Shown: positions 26,501 through 38,718, counted from the stretch's first letter. The stretch is DNA of 64,000 nucleotides from Diploscapter coronatus (GCA_964036155.1 OZ038422.1:69711201-69775200), one strand, 5' to 3'. Numbers and translations are program-made. Notes: generated by a model from the letters alone, not told the origin.

Positions 26501-29500
26501 TCACCGACGGAGAGACTGTCACAAATGATGGCGTCCCAGAGAGAGCCGACTGTGCGAGTCACTGCCAAGGAGTACTTCCTGCTAGACAGTTCAATGAAGT
26601 CGCTCACCCGGCCGAAGATCTGCAAATAGGTTAATTTGGAAATGTCTTTGATAAATAAAGCGAATAATCAAATATTATGATTGTCGCTAGTATTTGGCGC
26701 TGAAATGGGCGCACTCCAACCTTAAGACTCATGTTTCAAACCAAAATGAGAGGTGTTTTCTTTTCTTTTTTCTTCCTATAAAGATCGAGAAAAGGGACCA
26801 CGCTCATTTTCGATTGGAGAGAAGTTTCAGGATTGGAGCGCACTCATTTCAGCCCCGAATACTAGCGACGAGCACGATAAGATCATCATCACATAGAAAC
26901 TAAAATAACAATTCTAATAAAAAAATGCATGTCAACCTTTCCAGGGAAGAATATTCTGAGCCTCTCGACCACTTGTTCCTTCTTGTTGCTCCTTCTACTG
27001 TATTCCTGCTGAATGGAGAATTCCCTCAGAGATGCATTCAGTTTCTGTAGCTCGTTCAATTTCTGGAACATAAAATATTCAATCATTTTGCAGTTCGTTC
27101 AATATTTCGCTTTACCTTCTTGTCGTCATTCTTCAACTTTGCCAAATTTTCTTCATTATTGTCTCTTTCAATCAGCGTCTCATTCAGGATTTCTTCAACT
27201 TTGGTTTTTCGGTCATTCAGATCTTTGATCTGAAACAAAGCGAATAAAAAGGATAGTTTTCACTTTGAAAAAACTTTCCTCGACTAAATTTTGCAAATAG
27301 CTGAAAAGTCCGAAAAGTGATCTAACACGGAAATCTTATTCTTTCATAAAGTCATTTCCTTCCGTTTACAGCGATACCCATTCATTGACATTTCAAACCG
27401 ACCTTCTGCTCTAGAATGGCCTTCTTCTCCTTGGCACTTCTTTCATTTTGTTCGAGTCTTTCAGCGGCATTTTCATGATTTGTTGTAATCCTGAAGAAAT
27501 CGTATGGCTTTTTACCATCATCATCATCTAATAAATCGTATGTTAAAGTTTAGTTTATATTCAGAAATTAGACTAAATCCATCATGGGTAGAAAGCGCAA
27601 ATGCTCAAATTTGCATTATTAGAAATTTCTGTTAGAAAAATTCCTCGTAACTAACACAGCAGCCTTATCGAGTTGCGTCTGGAGCAGCTCCCTGTTGGCG
27701 ACCAGCTGAGCTGCCTCCTCGAGAAACGTCCTCTCCAGCTGTTTGTACTCCCTGAGCGATATCTGGGAGAGCTGCAGATTGGGCGAGTCTGATTGACTCA
27801 TTGCAGACTCCATCGCATCCATTTGCTTCTTCAGTTCACTATAAGAAATAAAAGCATTTTCGGAATGATTCAAATAGATGATAAATAATCAATGGGAGTT
27901 CCCGAAAGAAATTTAGAATATTCGCTGTGTGAAGTACTTGTCTTAGGTTAACTGTCATGAATCGCTTCTATCTCATCAACTCATATATTTCAACTGTAAA
28001 ATTTGAAGTCATATCAAAAGTTCCCACTTGATCTTCTTGTCGATGGTCTCGACCTCCTCATCGACATTCCACTTTTCCCTCTCCAGTCCCTCTCTTTCGC
28101 TTTCCTTCTCCTTGATGCTCTTCTCCTGCATTTCCACATTCGCAATCGCTTTTGCATGTTCCAGAGTGATGGCTTCCATTTCCTGCAACAGTTCAATCGA
28201 GGAACTATTGCAATATCTTTTTTTCAAATCTAGTGATAATCAGATCTTTTCATGATACAATGTATAGCTAATCAAATAATTAATTGGCATTCTTGTCAAA
28301 ATCAAATTTAGATCAACTCGTGTGAAATAAAATTACCGACGGTGATTACAATAATCATAAGCAATAACTTATCTGTAATGCACACTTCTTCTCACCCTCA
28401 TTTCCACGATTTTCCTCTTCTTGCGAATCAGCAAGGCCGTTTCTTTGAGTTGCTCCTGCAGTTCGATAATCTTCATGTCTGCCTCTGTCTGAAATACACG
28501 ACTTCAGTCAAAGGACTTGTATTCTCATAAAAATTTGAAGAACTCAAAATGAACGGTGCAAATCCCACCATACTGGTCTCAGCCGCGGTGATGGCAGCAG
28601 CGTGGTCGTCCATCTTCTGCTGGACCTTTTCGATGGCCTTGTCCTTGGCCAGCAGCTTGAACAGACACAGTTGCACAGACAAATGGTTCTGAATGTAGGA
28701 GGAAAAAGTATTGAATAGCTATTACCAAAAAATCAATGAATAGGAAAGAATTGTTTAAATTTAAATTAATTTTTAAAGATTAGAATAACCTTAATTCACT
28801 TTGCATGAAGACTTTCATAATGTATGTTTCCAAAATTTTAGAAATTTGGTAGAATAATATCAAAATATGATACTTAACGGAACTGCTTGATCTACACGAA
28901 ATCCAAGAAACGCTTATAACAATCAATCTCTTCACTAACCAGTTGTTTTCTCTCCCTATTCAACATTTCCAAACTGTCCTTGATTTTCCTCTTCTCATTC
29001 GCAACTTTGTTGGCGAATTTAGATTTCTCAAAGAGTTTATCCTTCATCTGCTGCTTCTCAAGAAGTTCTGCCTGCAGTTTTTCGTCTTCCTTCCTCAATT
29101 TGTGCGATCTGCAAATATCGAAAGGTTGCAATGAGATCTTTCAACTTATTCATATCGTAAGATTTTTCACAATTTCGATTCAATCAAATAGGAGGTGAAA
29201 ATTTCATGAACTATTCTCGACACTAACAAATGTGCCTTGCTCCCTTCAGAAATTCTTTACTTTGGAAGAAAAGTCTTACGATTGAAACTCAATAATTTCT
29301 GTTCAATTGTTTCATCAGTCACATTCTCATACCAACCCGGCAAGTCTCTGGAAGAGATCAGCCCTTTCCTTGGGCTTCATGGTGGCCACCTGACTGATTT
29401 TGCCCTGTTGCATCACGAAATTCTTTGCATTCAGATGAATTCCTGCCTCCTCCAGCTGCTTCGTGTAGTCTTCAGAGGAAGCCATTCTCTGAAAGTTTTA

Positions 29501-30187
29501 TTTATTTCAATAAAATCGGAGACATTTACATCAGATACGATTAACGAGTTATTTAAAGAAAGCGATCATTTAATTTCAACGTTTAAATTGAATTCTCCTT
29601 ACCCGTCCATCGACTTCATACGTGCATCCAGTCTTGCGGTATTCCCTTCTGAAGGTGGTCCTCTGTCCATCGGGCAGCTGAAAGAGCAGCTCGACTGCAC
29701 ACAGATCTGCAGAGGGCTTGCCGCAATTCGATCCGTGAATCAGGAACTGAAATTAAAACAAATTATCCATTTGATCAGAAAAGTTTCAAGATTTCAGAAA
29801 TCTCGAGAATAATAAACTTATCATGGATAGCCTAAAAATAAAAGGGAGAAGTTAGCATTTTTGAAGAGGACATCGAATTAGTTTTGTAACAAATTACATT
29901 AGGTAATAATAGTAATAGTAATAAACGTTCTGTTTCGTCATTGTTGCAATTTATTTTTTCGGAATAGTTTACTCTACTAAAAAGAACATTGCTGACAGAC
30001 CTGAGGATTGAGCCCGCGATCCTTCTTGGAAAGTCGCTCGTTGAGAACGAATCGAATCGCGTCCAGCAGATTCGATTTGCCAGAGCCGTTTCGACCCGAA
30101 ATCACAGTGAATTCCTCGAAATCGCCCACAGCCGTGGTGCCACCATACGACTTGAAGTCCACCAGAGTCAGATAGATTATTTGGCCG
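20533..30187 (-). CDS. cohesin SMC1 part of a kleisin-SMC1 fusion gene
   Basis: SMC1 forms the cohesin ring with SMC3 and a kleisin in the nucleus. The first SMC1 exon (about 30001-30187) begins in frame with [16 protein letters not shown], has no ATG of its own, and contains Walker [10 protein letters not shown]. Next come [11 protein letters not shown] and the [13 protein letters not shown] segment, then coiled coil (about 29.1-26.6 kb). The hinge spans about 26.6-25.8 kb ([44 protein letters not shown]). The second coiled coil follows to 22.7 kb. The C-terminal head has [17 protein letters not shown], the signature LSGAEK split by the intron 22300-22528, and Walker [19 protein letters not shown]. 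After the head an extra tail of about 125 residues, rich in S, P, T and R (21.6-20.5 kb), ends at [10 protein letters not shown], stop at 20533. Roughly two dozen short exons. SMC1 rather than SMC3 is supported by the hinge and by VQLCLFKL near 28.65 kb. Confidence 0.9.
26683..26869. mobile_element. foldback MITE in a cohesin intron
   Basis: TCGCTAGTATT, then GGCGCTGAAATGGGCGCACT at the left, mirrored by AGTGCGCTCCAATCC... and AATACTAGCGA at the right, giving terminal inverted repeats of about 35 bp around a 115 bp centre. It lies in the SMC1 intron just upstream of the hinge exons. Confidence 0.75.
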
Positions 30188-30368
30188 CTGAAATATAGAA
30201 TGGCTAGTTTTCTGAAATAGGAAAAACTGTTTGTAAGCCTATTTTCTCTCTAAAAGCATATGCTATTTTCGGGTTGATCGAGTTATGTCAATTTCTCGAA
30301 ATGTAAGTTATCAACTAGAAATCCTGCTTCTCATCTTCTTTCGAAATAATTGTAACTGATTGACTTAC
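30188..30368 (-). other. 181-bp intron joining kleisin and SMC1
   Basis: The donor is CCTCT|GTAAGTCA (consensus) and the acceptor TATATTTCAG|CGGCC. The donor exon leaves phase 2 and the acceptor exon supplies one base, giving a continuous frame. The kleisin frame would otherwise stop at a TAA inside this donor. No ATG within the intron can be spliced in frame to the SMC1 exon. Confidence 0.75.
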
Positions 30369-33300
30369 AGAGGCAACGGGTTGCGCTCAATGAGAGAAGG
30401 CGGTGGAATGAAAATGGGAATAGATCCTGGTTGTTCATCCCGAGGGATTTGAATGTTGTCAGGAGAGAAAGGTGGAATGATAGGAGATTCCTGAAATCAT
30501 TGATTTAATTTCGTGTTCAGCATTTACATCAACTCTGAAGTGATTTTTCTATCTTGGAATAGTATGAGTAAATTATACCGGAGGAATGTCTTCTCGAGGC
30601 GCTTGGAAGACTTCAGTCGTGACAAATCGCTTTATCACTTCAATTTCTTCCTGCTTGTCCCTCGCGTTTGGGTCATTCTCGATAATTCTATTCCACAAAG
30701 ACAGGAATCGATTCTCTAAAATGAATCCTTGAACATTACAATTAAATGGAATAAGAGTTTCTGAATGATAGACCAATGACTTGGAGTTGTGATCACTGAA
30801 TTTGTAAAGGAAAATAGAGAAATTTTCATCGACTAGAAAGGATTGCAACATTTTAGCCTCTGAATGAGCCGTTTTTCTTTTATCCCACATTAAATGTTAC
30901 ATTAATGAAATCTTTTCTTCTCGCTCAAAGCAATAAGATTCGTTTAATTTCCTTCCAGAAAAGTACTTACTGAAGTCGTTGGTGGTATTTGCAGGAAGAT
31001 TGAGTGCTTCCTCGAGCTGCCTGTCGTGCTGTCGATCCATCCTCAGTCTGTTCTGCGCGAGGAATTCCGCATCCTGTTCCTGCGTATTCCTGCATGTGAT
31101 GTCGCCCCAGTCACGAATCGCCTCCTTTATTTCCTCCTGAAATTTACTCATTTCAATGAGCCTACATTTCTTGAAGATCTGGCATAAGCAGTGACAACTT
31201 GTAAATGGCGAGATAACGAAATCTATCTTTTCCCAAACTATTTCATTTTACTTTCTTTTCTCCTACTCCTAACTATAGGTCTCATCGCTTTATTCTTACG
31301 TATTTCCTATGTAACTGAATGAAAAACGATCAAAAAGTCATTTTAGTTGCAATTTCTAAATTTCAAATCAGAATGGTATTGATTTGCTTTTTTGACTTAT
31401 AAAGTTCATCCAACATTTTGATAGAGTATTTGGCATCGATTTCAAGTCTAGTATTTTGAATAATGATAACACCTACTACACCCAATCTCTGGACTATAAA
31501 ATGGCATTAGTGAAGTCCATCATCGATTAATGATTAGCATAGTATACTCTACAGAAATGCCATCTTATCTTCCAACGATGAATCGAATAGTGTAGCCTAC
31601 ATAAGAAATGGCAATGTCATGGTCGATAAGCTTCCTTGTCCTTTTCGGCGGTCTGGGCGTCGTGACGAGTGGATTGGGTTGCTGCACAGGGATTTCTTGA
31701 GGGGAAGGACCGGGGTCCTCTTGAGTCTGAAATACAAAATACTAGCCAAAGATTTTAGAATATCATCATTTCTTTGTCTATGTAAACTGTCATTCTATCT
31801 AGCTTCCATAAACGCTGTTTGTGTGACTTTTAACTTACCTCATTAGGACTACTAGGATTCGACCTCGGTTCTTCCTGCGGATCTTGTTGATTTTGTGGCT
31901 GGTCTTGAACTTCAATAGGAGGCTCATTTGGAATGGCAGGCTCAACGAAGAACATCGAACTCTGATTTTGGAGGGGGCTGAAAGATGAATAGTCAATTGA
32001 ATAAAGGACAGAAGTAATTTATCGCAAAGAAGATTTTCATATGCAATTATCAGGCTTAAACAAATTGAATCAAATCTATCAATTATGATGGACGTGATTT
32101 TCATCATCACAGCCAAATGGTTTAGCAGCAGAGATGTGTAAATCTCAGTTCCGCTCCGACAATTTTCGTTCGTTCGTTCGTCATTATATAATAAAGAAAC
32201 ACGAGTAATAGTTTTCTTGGAAAATTCTGTTCTGCTTTCATTTCCGAAAACTTAGATAAGCTCCTTCTGTTTCCAAAGTAACAAGAAATTCCTGCACTCC
32301 TATTCAAGAGCATTGAAATAGGATAAACTCACCCGACTGTCTCATCCCCGAAGTAGTCATCAGGATTGAACCAATCGGGTTGAGTAGGCGCCGGGTCTTC
32401 AGGCATAGTGAACAGATTCCTCATTCTCGGATCTGCGAGTGGGTCAGGCTGAAATGAGAAAGCTCACATTTGAAGATGAACACTTTTCACTTGGTTTCTT
32501 AAAAAGACCATCACCCAGTTTCGCAACTTCTTCATCATAAACTATTGCACTAAAGCGAGTGACTTTTGAAAGAAGTCATTTCATTGTGATTGTACGAAAC
32601 GATCAAATGTCTTTATTTTTCACCTCATGTCGCTTGCGCTTCCTTAGTATGTGCTGATCGCCCACTTCATCTTCCTGATCTTGATTCAGTTTCGACCTTT
32701 TGACTAAATTTTTTTTCCGTTTTCCAAAGTCCGTTGATGTATATTTCAAAAGAAATTATCCGATCAACAACAGATTATTTGAATTGATTTTAGAAGTTTT
32801 TCTTCAAATATATTTCCAACATACTAGATCTTTTTTTCAAGAAGCTTTTAATATTTGCAAATGATGAATGAATCTATTCTGTAGCACGATGATGAAGAGC
32901 TTCACAATATAAATTTCGAACTTTGTAACATTAAAAACTCTTCTGTTCTCTTCGCTTAAAAATCAATCATGCTACAGGAAATAATCACACGTGAAGAGAT
33001 GTGCATCCGTTCGCAGACGATTTTGTAAGAATTAGCTGCTTGACTGAATAAGTAGAGCAATTTACCTGGAGCTGTACGGGGAGTGGTGGGAAGAACGTTG
33101 ATGATGCTCGAAGTCCGAGAATCAGCTGAAATATTTGAATTTGAAAGATGGTCCGTACGTAAATCTTCTATTGGGAAAGAAAAGCAAACGGTGAAGAAGA
33201 AGAAATTGAAGACAATGTACCAAGGAAGAATTCGGCCTTTTTGCGCAGAAGGACTGTGAGACCCAGGCAGAGAGTGCTGCGGGTGTACAGGTCGAACTGT

Positions 33301-34113
33301 TTGGTCATGTTCTTCGGTCCGCAGGCCTCTTGCAGCACGGAGTGACTCTCAATCGAGTTGCTGGAATTTCAAGAATTCCCATTCAATGCAAACACTGAAT
33401 CATTAGAAGTGGAAAAAGTCGCAATTTAAATGATCAGAGGAGAAATTATAATTCAAAAATTTTCGACTTCCAAATATATTTTGGCGCTGGCTGATAAAAA
33501 CGGGAAATTCTGTTGATGCAGTCAGATAACCACGACAATTTGCGCATGTCTAGTGATGAAGATTTAAAATTCTTGGAAATCAACCCAGTAATAACAGGAG
33601 TTTTAGCTATTTCTCGAGATGATTTACCAATTTTCAAACTTCCTGGAGAAGTGAGAAGTCTTAGAAATCCTTGAATGTCAGCAGTAGAAGGTATAAAAAT
33701 CTGCTGATTGAGAATTCATTCAAAGCTTGGAATAACTTGAGAAGTAGGCTTGTGAAAGCTCGACATTTGTAGTGCCTGAAGTTTGGCCTCTTTTAGTTGC
33801 TATCCGACTTCTCAAAATTCGACCCGCATAAAAATAGCATGTTTCGAGAGAAAAAGACGTCATGAACATTCATTGCCAGCCCGAATTCTCAAAAATCAGC
33901 GAGAGCTCGCCTTCACTGTCACTAACCAGATGTCAATGATGTCTGCCTGCATAGCCTGTCGCTTCGTGATGGAGGACACATCGCCTGTGCCCATCGCTGC
34001 TAGCCTGCAATCAAGAAATTTATCGAGTTTTTAGCCAGAAGAGGGAATTTGATTTCCTACCAAGCAAAGTGGAACTTGGACCCGTTGCCAAAGAGGCAGT
34101 ACGAGACGAACAT
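30369..34113 (-). CDS. RAD21/SCC1-type kleisin part of the fusion gene
   Basis: Kleisins bridge the SMC3 and SMC1 heads of cohesin. Starts at 34113 (MFVSYCLFGNGSKFHFAW; RAD21 proteins start with a similar strand followed by WLAA). Exons: 34061-34113, 33927-34004, 33221-33360, 33066-33125, about 32625-32704, 32333-32451, 31849-31978, about 31611-31729, 30966-31140, 30579-30717, 30369-30490. The second exon gives WLAAMGTGDVSSITK, the third CNSIESHSVLQ and a typical strand TLCLGLTVLLRKKAEFFL, so the SMC3-binding N-domain is present. The middle is acidic, P/Q-rich, with PPKRTRKLIDHDIAISY matching the RAD21 KRKRKL motif, then IRDWGDI and FKNRFLSLWNRI. The C-terminal winged helix that normally grips SMC1 is not found; instead the last exon (ending ERNPLPL) splices into SMC1. 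Confidence 0.8.
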
Positions 34114-34578
34114 CGTGAGGCAGGGATGGCCGCAGCAGAGCAGCGGCGAATCGGACGAGGTTCAACCGCTCTGAGCTGGAAGATCGGGAAATTGCAAGAA
34201 ATCGAAAATCCAACGGAAAAATAATGCAGCGAAAAACGTAAGTGGTTCTGTTGTGCGTCGAGTGTGTCAGTTACAAATTTGGCAATTATTATTTATCGTC
34301 TAGCACAACAAGGAAAATAACACAATTTTGAAATAATTGACAGACGGAAATAGGACCGACTGTCCAAGACGGAAACCGGAGAGGGAATGATAAATGATCC
34401 GTATTCAGTGGTTGAAGAGAGAAAAAAAAGATAGATAGTGAGAGAGGGAAAAGATGTTGAGTAAATGAGCAGTGTCCGATAGGCGGCACTAGTTGATGAC
34501 TGCTGTTCAAGTTGAGCTGATTCTCCTGAATTACCGCCTACTTTTCTGTTTCAATTGTAATCATCACCAACCCTGCGA
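34114..34578. other. gap between small membrane gene and cohesin gene
   Basis: 465 bp on the minus strand between the stop of the small membrane protein and the kleisin ATG. It is short enough for a nematode operon spacing or a compact promoter. No leader acceptor could be singled out. Confidence 0.4.
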
Positions 34579-34906
34579 TTAATCAGTTGATCCGATTCTC
34601 TTCGACCTGTCCAGATCCGACTCCATCCTGGTGTTTCTGTTCCTGCTCCTGGACTTGTTCCTCTGTGCGCTGTCCTTCCCCTTCAAATCCATCCGAGTGT
34701 TGTGGTTGTTGTGCCAATTCGACTTTCTGCTGCGTCCTGGCTCATTACCATTCTTCGAGCTCTGCAATTTTTCTCGTTCTTTCCATCATTTTGTGGACCA
34801 CTCATGCTTGCACTAGTCCGATGTAAATGAAGATGGCGAATCCTAGAATGATGCCAACGACGCCGATCATTTCGTCAGGCGTCATCTGATGCGATGGACG
34901 GATCAT
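34579..34906 (-). CDS. small single-pass membrane protein with basic tail
   Basis: Two exons, 34814-34906 and 34579-34761, separated by a 52-bp intron (GTGCAAG to TTGCAG), phase 0, 91 residues. The N-terminus is short and polar (MIRPSHQMTPDEMIGV), followed by one hydrophobic helix (VGIILGFAIFIYIGL) and a tail dense in R, K, N, S and D ending SKRIGSTD. Not recognised. If the intron is kept, the product is a 34-residue peptide ending LVQA, after which a TGA is followed by a further in-frame charged stretch; I take the spliced form as more likely. Same strand as, and just upstream of, the kleisin-SMC1 gene. Confidence 0.5.
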
Positions 34907-35438
34907 TTTTGCAGGTTTTCAACGATGCTCGAAATTTCTCGATGAGAAATAACGCCGAGATTGGAGAATTTGTTTGCTAGAACCGTTATTCTAATTTTTA
35001 ATCTACAAGTTTTGAGATACGTTTTTTTTTTTTTCGAAAATGACCATTAATTACCGTCCTTTCCGGAATAACTCACTTCAGAATGGATATTTTCGAGGGG
35101 TGTGTTAACATAAGTTGATCAATTTTTCGATATGCTATCAATTATTTATTGCTTTTCCTGCATCTATTTGACAGTATTTAAAACATTTTATTTTCTGGTA
35201 ATGACATTGTCGCAAATAATGGAGAGTAAATGACAGGATCAGGGCTGTCTGAAGCTCGAAGTTCAGTTCAGTTCGTACAATCCTGATTAAAAAGAATATT
35301 TATTTCAGTTGAAATTTTTCAGCGTCTTTATTGGATGTCTTCGAGAATTGTCTGTATCATGTGCATTGAAATCAAATTATTATTTCACATTTTATTGAAT
35401 AAAATTTCTATAAAATCTGAGATTATTATAATCAACTT
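34907..35438. other. intergenic, with a copy of kinase 3' flank
   Basis: AT-rich. Near 35238-35287 is a CAGGGCTGTCTGAAGCTCGA sequence like other foldback ends in the window. 35305-35400 (TGTCTTCGAGAATTGTCTGT, CACATTTTATTGAATAAAAT) resembles 49070-49165 in the same orientation. Confidence 0.45.
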
Positions 35439-36674
35439 TTATTCCATGTTAATTTCTCCGACTACACACCATTTATCCGTTTGTGGATCGTATTTCCCGA
35501 TTAACCTGTGAAGTCTAAATTAACAAATATTTCGTATAAAGATGTGCCGAATATCAGCTCACCCTCTGATTGCATACAACTTTCCATTTGCGGCAACAAG
35601 AGAATGACGATATCTTCGATAATTCATATCAGCGATTTGAGAAATTCGACTGTCAACTGGAGCTGAGGGATCGAAACACAGATAGGATTTTAATACACTA
35701 TCACCACTAAATATATAATGATACATTATTTATCATACAAAATTAACGACTTCGATCCTCCAGTTATGTAAATTCTTCCATTTAGCGATGCAACTCCGAA
35801 ATGATATCGAATTTTTGGAATCTCTCCTACTTCAATCCATTCCCGTTCATCGCCTGATAGTCGATATATCTTTTGACTCCACATTCCATCAATAACTGAA
35901 TGTCCATAATTACAATAATAAATACGCTATAGTGTGACCGTATAAAATTTCATCGCATGTTATTGGTTGAGCTTCACTAATTGGAAGAGGAAAAGCAGGT
36001 CCTGTTCCCCATTTTCCATCCATTAAAATCTGAATAAAGTATTTCATGGACTTTCATTCGATCTTCTTACATCAACTCGATTCGTAACTTCCCCTGTTTT
36101 AGGATAGTATCCACCCAGATAATACAATTTGTCTTTGAAATAAGCGACAGATGCATCTATACGCCATTCAGGAGGATCTGGGCCTGTAAAATTCTTTGAA
36201 TCGATCATTCATGGATTTGCTGAGCAAACCTCTTGAAATTTGTCCAGTATTCAGATCGAAAATTTCAAACGATTCTTTAGAAGAATTCAATGCAAAAATC
36301 TAAAATTATAAAATTGTGATAATGCCAAATAAAATAACCTACTTTATCCTTTGTAGTTGCTACTTCACATGACGATAAATCATGAGCAAAGCTTGCAATA
36401 TGCTCAACAGAATTAGTATGCGAATCAAATAGACAAATTCTTCCTTCTCTAACATAGTTGTTTTTATAAGATACTAAAATTAAAATTAACTTTCGAGAAT
36501 ACAACAAAACATTTTCCTACGATAGAATAAAGTTTTCCTCTTGAGCGCCATCGGCAGATGTTTCTTGATTATTTGCATCATCCGTCTATTAGTCCAGGCC
36601 AATTTTCTCAGATCTTTGAATTCGGGATATTGGCAGATCAACAATATAATTTCGACTGGTAGATTGGCTAGCAT
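35439..36674 (-). CDS. F-box and kelch-repeat protein
   Basis: Probable substrate adaptor of an SCF ubiquitin ligase. Exon 1 (36521-36674) encodes an F-box-like start: MLANLPVEIILLICQYPE, then FKDLRKLAWTNRRMMQIIKK. Exon 2 (36343-36473) and later exons give kelch blades: IFALNSSKESFEIFDLNTG, AYFKDKLYYLGGYYP, IYRLSGDEREWIEVGEIP, NGRIYITGG and AANGKLYAIRG, ending YDPQTDKWCVVGEINME, stop at 35439. No signal peptide, unlike the kelch genes at 38.7-48.7 kb. Borders of exons 3-7 were not all fixed, but each blade exon is flanked by AG and GT. Confidence 0.78.
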
Positions 36675-38718
36675 CTTTGTTGAGAGACCTAAACAATCAC
36701 CATAGTATTATTTCGAAATGGAAACAGTAGAAGAGTAGTGATTGAACGAGAAAGTCTGCAATTAGTGAATTTGAATTTAATGATTGAAGAAAAGGAAATG
36801 AAACTGCTAAATTGATGCTTTGCAATTTTTATCAGACTAAAAATCGATTCCTAAAACTTGAAGATACATGCTGAAATAAAACTACCCGTATATTTATTTG
36901 TCGGTTATACACGACGCAAATGACATTTCGTATCATCAAGTATTTTCCATGATTACTAACGTTATAATATCATTTCTATTGCTGCTGAAAACCTGTTGAA
37001 TTTCAAAATGAGTTATTTGGAAGATAGGAGATTGTTCATAACGTTCATTCGCATTAGTGATACATAGTCTGAGAACAGCCGAATTATTGAAATTAAAGTT
37101 CTTTTTTTCGATATTTAGTTCATTGAAAATGTATTCATAAGATAACCTACAGAAGTAACTAGTCTTTCTTAGTTAGTGCTGAAGCCTACAAACGCGTTCC
37201 ATTAATAATCCAACTGTCACAGATCATCATTTTCATCTATAGGTTCCTTATCCAACTCAGAAAAGTAAGACAAACCTTTGAAAACATTTAGGGATTGTCA
37301 AAAAAAGATAAAAAGTAATGTCAAGTAAGGTTTTCCTTCCCTGTCTTTTGCAAGCGAGAAAGAGTCAGCCCAACGATGAGTTTATTAGCAAACGAGAAAC
37401 AAATGAGAATCGTATCAAATGACCGTAACTTTGCGTGGAATGGACCGTTTTCAAAAATGAGTAATAACAAACTCGAAATTCTACACAACGAAATGAAATT
37501 TCAAAAGAGAAGATAAGAAAATGAAAATCTCGTTACATAATGGAGAACATCCGAAGAAAGCTTTTTGGGATATCTTAAATCTCTCATTATACGACGAAGG
37601 ATACCCAGAGAAGATCATTTAAGATCCCAAATCTAGAAACCTTAAAATTTTCTAGATATAGAGAAAAACAAGGCCAAATAAATAAGGGAATTAGAACTTC
37701 CTCGCTCGTCGTTCTAGTGCCAGCCTTTGACTGGCTGTTAGAATTCTAATTACCTCTACTGAATAGCTTTATCTCAAATAAACTAAATTCGATATTATTT
37801 GTCAATTATAATGAACCATTTACTTTGACATTATTGTTTTTGAAAAGCGCTGTGAAGATTATTCAAAATTTCAGGTTAAATTTGGAAATTGAAATCAGAA
37901 TGACGATTGATTGGAATAAGTTCGCATGAACTAATTTTTCAGTATGAAATTCCTTTATTTATTTCATTTATAAAAAAAATAGTTAGATCACAAAATCATC
38001 TTCGAAATCATTCAAAAACAGTCAATTTACTCGTCTATGTTTAGAGGGGCCAAATGAATTTTCGAAACTGATAATCATGAACTAATTTTATACCAGGGTG
38101 ATTGATAGTATATACCGGAGCAGAATGCTCTTTAGACCTTGGAAAATAGTTCAATGGATGAACTTCATTATTCAACCTCGACTCATAGTGGACTGCTACA
38201 CCTCTCTTCCTAACTTAGATTTTTTTTTTTTTCAAATTTTTAATCTAAGAAAATTTTTTCAAATGATTTGTGTTAACGTATACTAATGATTGATAAAATA
38301 GAAAGTGAAACGTGTAGTAGGAAAATCGATATCGTACTTTCAGAGTCTGATATGGAGATTTTTGGAAGATCCTTAATTTTCGAGATAATGCGATCCCGAT
38401 ATATTCACAAATCGCGATTTTTGTAGGTTTTGGGGAAAGTTTCCAACTACAAAGTTTGGGAAAAAAATCCATAGTATAGCATACAAAAGCAATTTTTCAT
38501 GATTATCAATTAGAAACTTGATCAGATGGGTTGAAAAAAAGTGATTGAAAATTTTCAATTTATAATTTGAATGCTAATTTTGACTATTTTTTTGAAATAA
38601 AAATTTTCTGAAACAATTTTTTTTTAAATCTCCATAGTCGATTTGGGTAGTTTACCTGAGAATTTAATCTTAAAATTAAAATTTGAAAATTGGCCTTCCT
38701 TGAAAAATATATACATTC
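36675..38718. other. intergenic between two kelch genes
   Basis: No supported gene. 36777-36880 resembles the sequence just after the receptor-kinase stop codon (48708-48812), same orientation. 37695-37770 resembles 46235-46315. The rest is AT-rich with only short frames. Confidence 0.5.
37695..37770. repeat. dispersed repeat, second copy at 46.24 kb
   Basis: GCTCGTCGTTCTAGTGCCAG and GGCTGTTAGAATTCTAATTA match GTTCGTCGTTCTAATGTCAG and TGACTGTTAGAATTTCAATG at 46.24 kb, same orientation. At the second site it begins with the palindrome GAACGACGAACGAGCTCGTT. Confidence 0.6.

Noticed and set aside
29300..29490. Assigning the SMC gene to SMC3 because of QQGKISQVA
   Set aside because: The hinge, the VQLCLFKL segment and the head sequence VVPPGKRW match SMC1 better.
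34802..34804. In-frame TGA as a possible selenocysteine codon
   Set aside because: A 52-bp GT-AG intron removes it in frame, and C. elegans is known to have a single selenoprotein (thioredoxin reductase).
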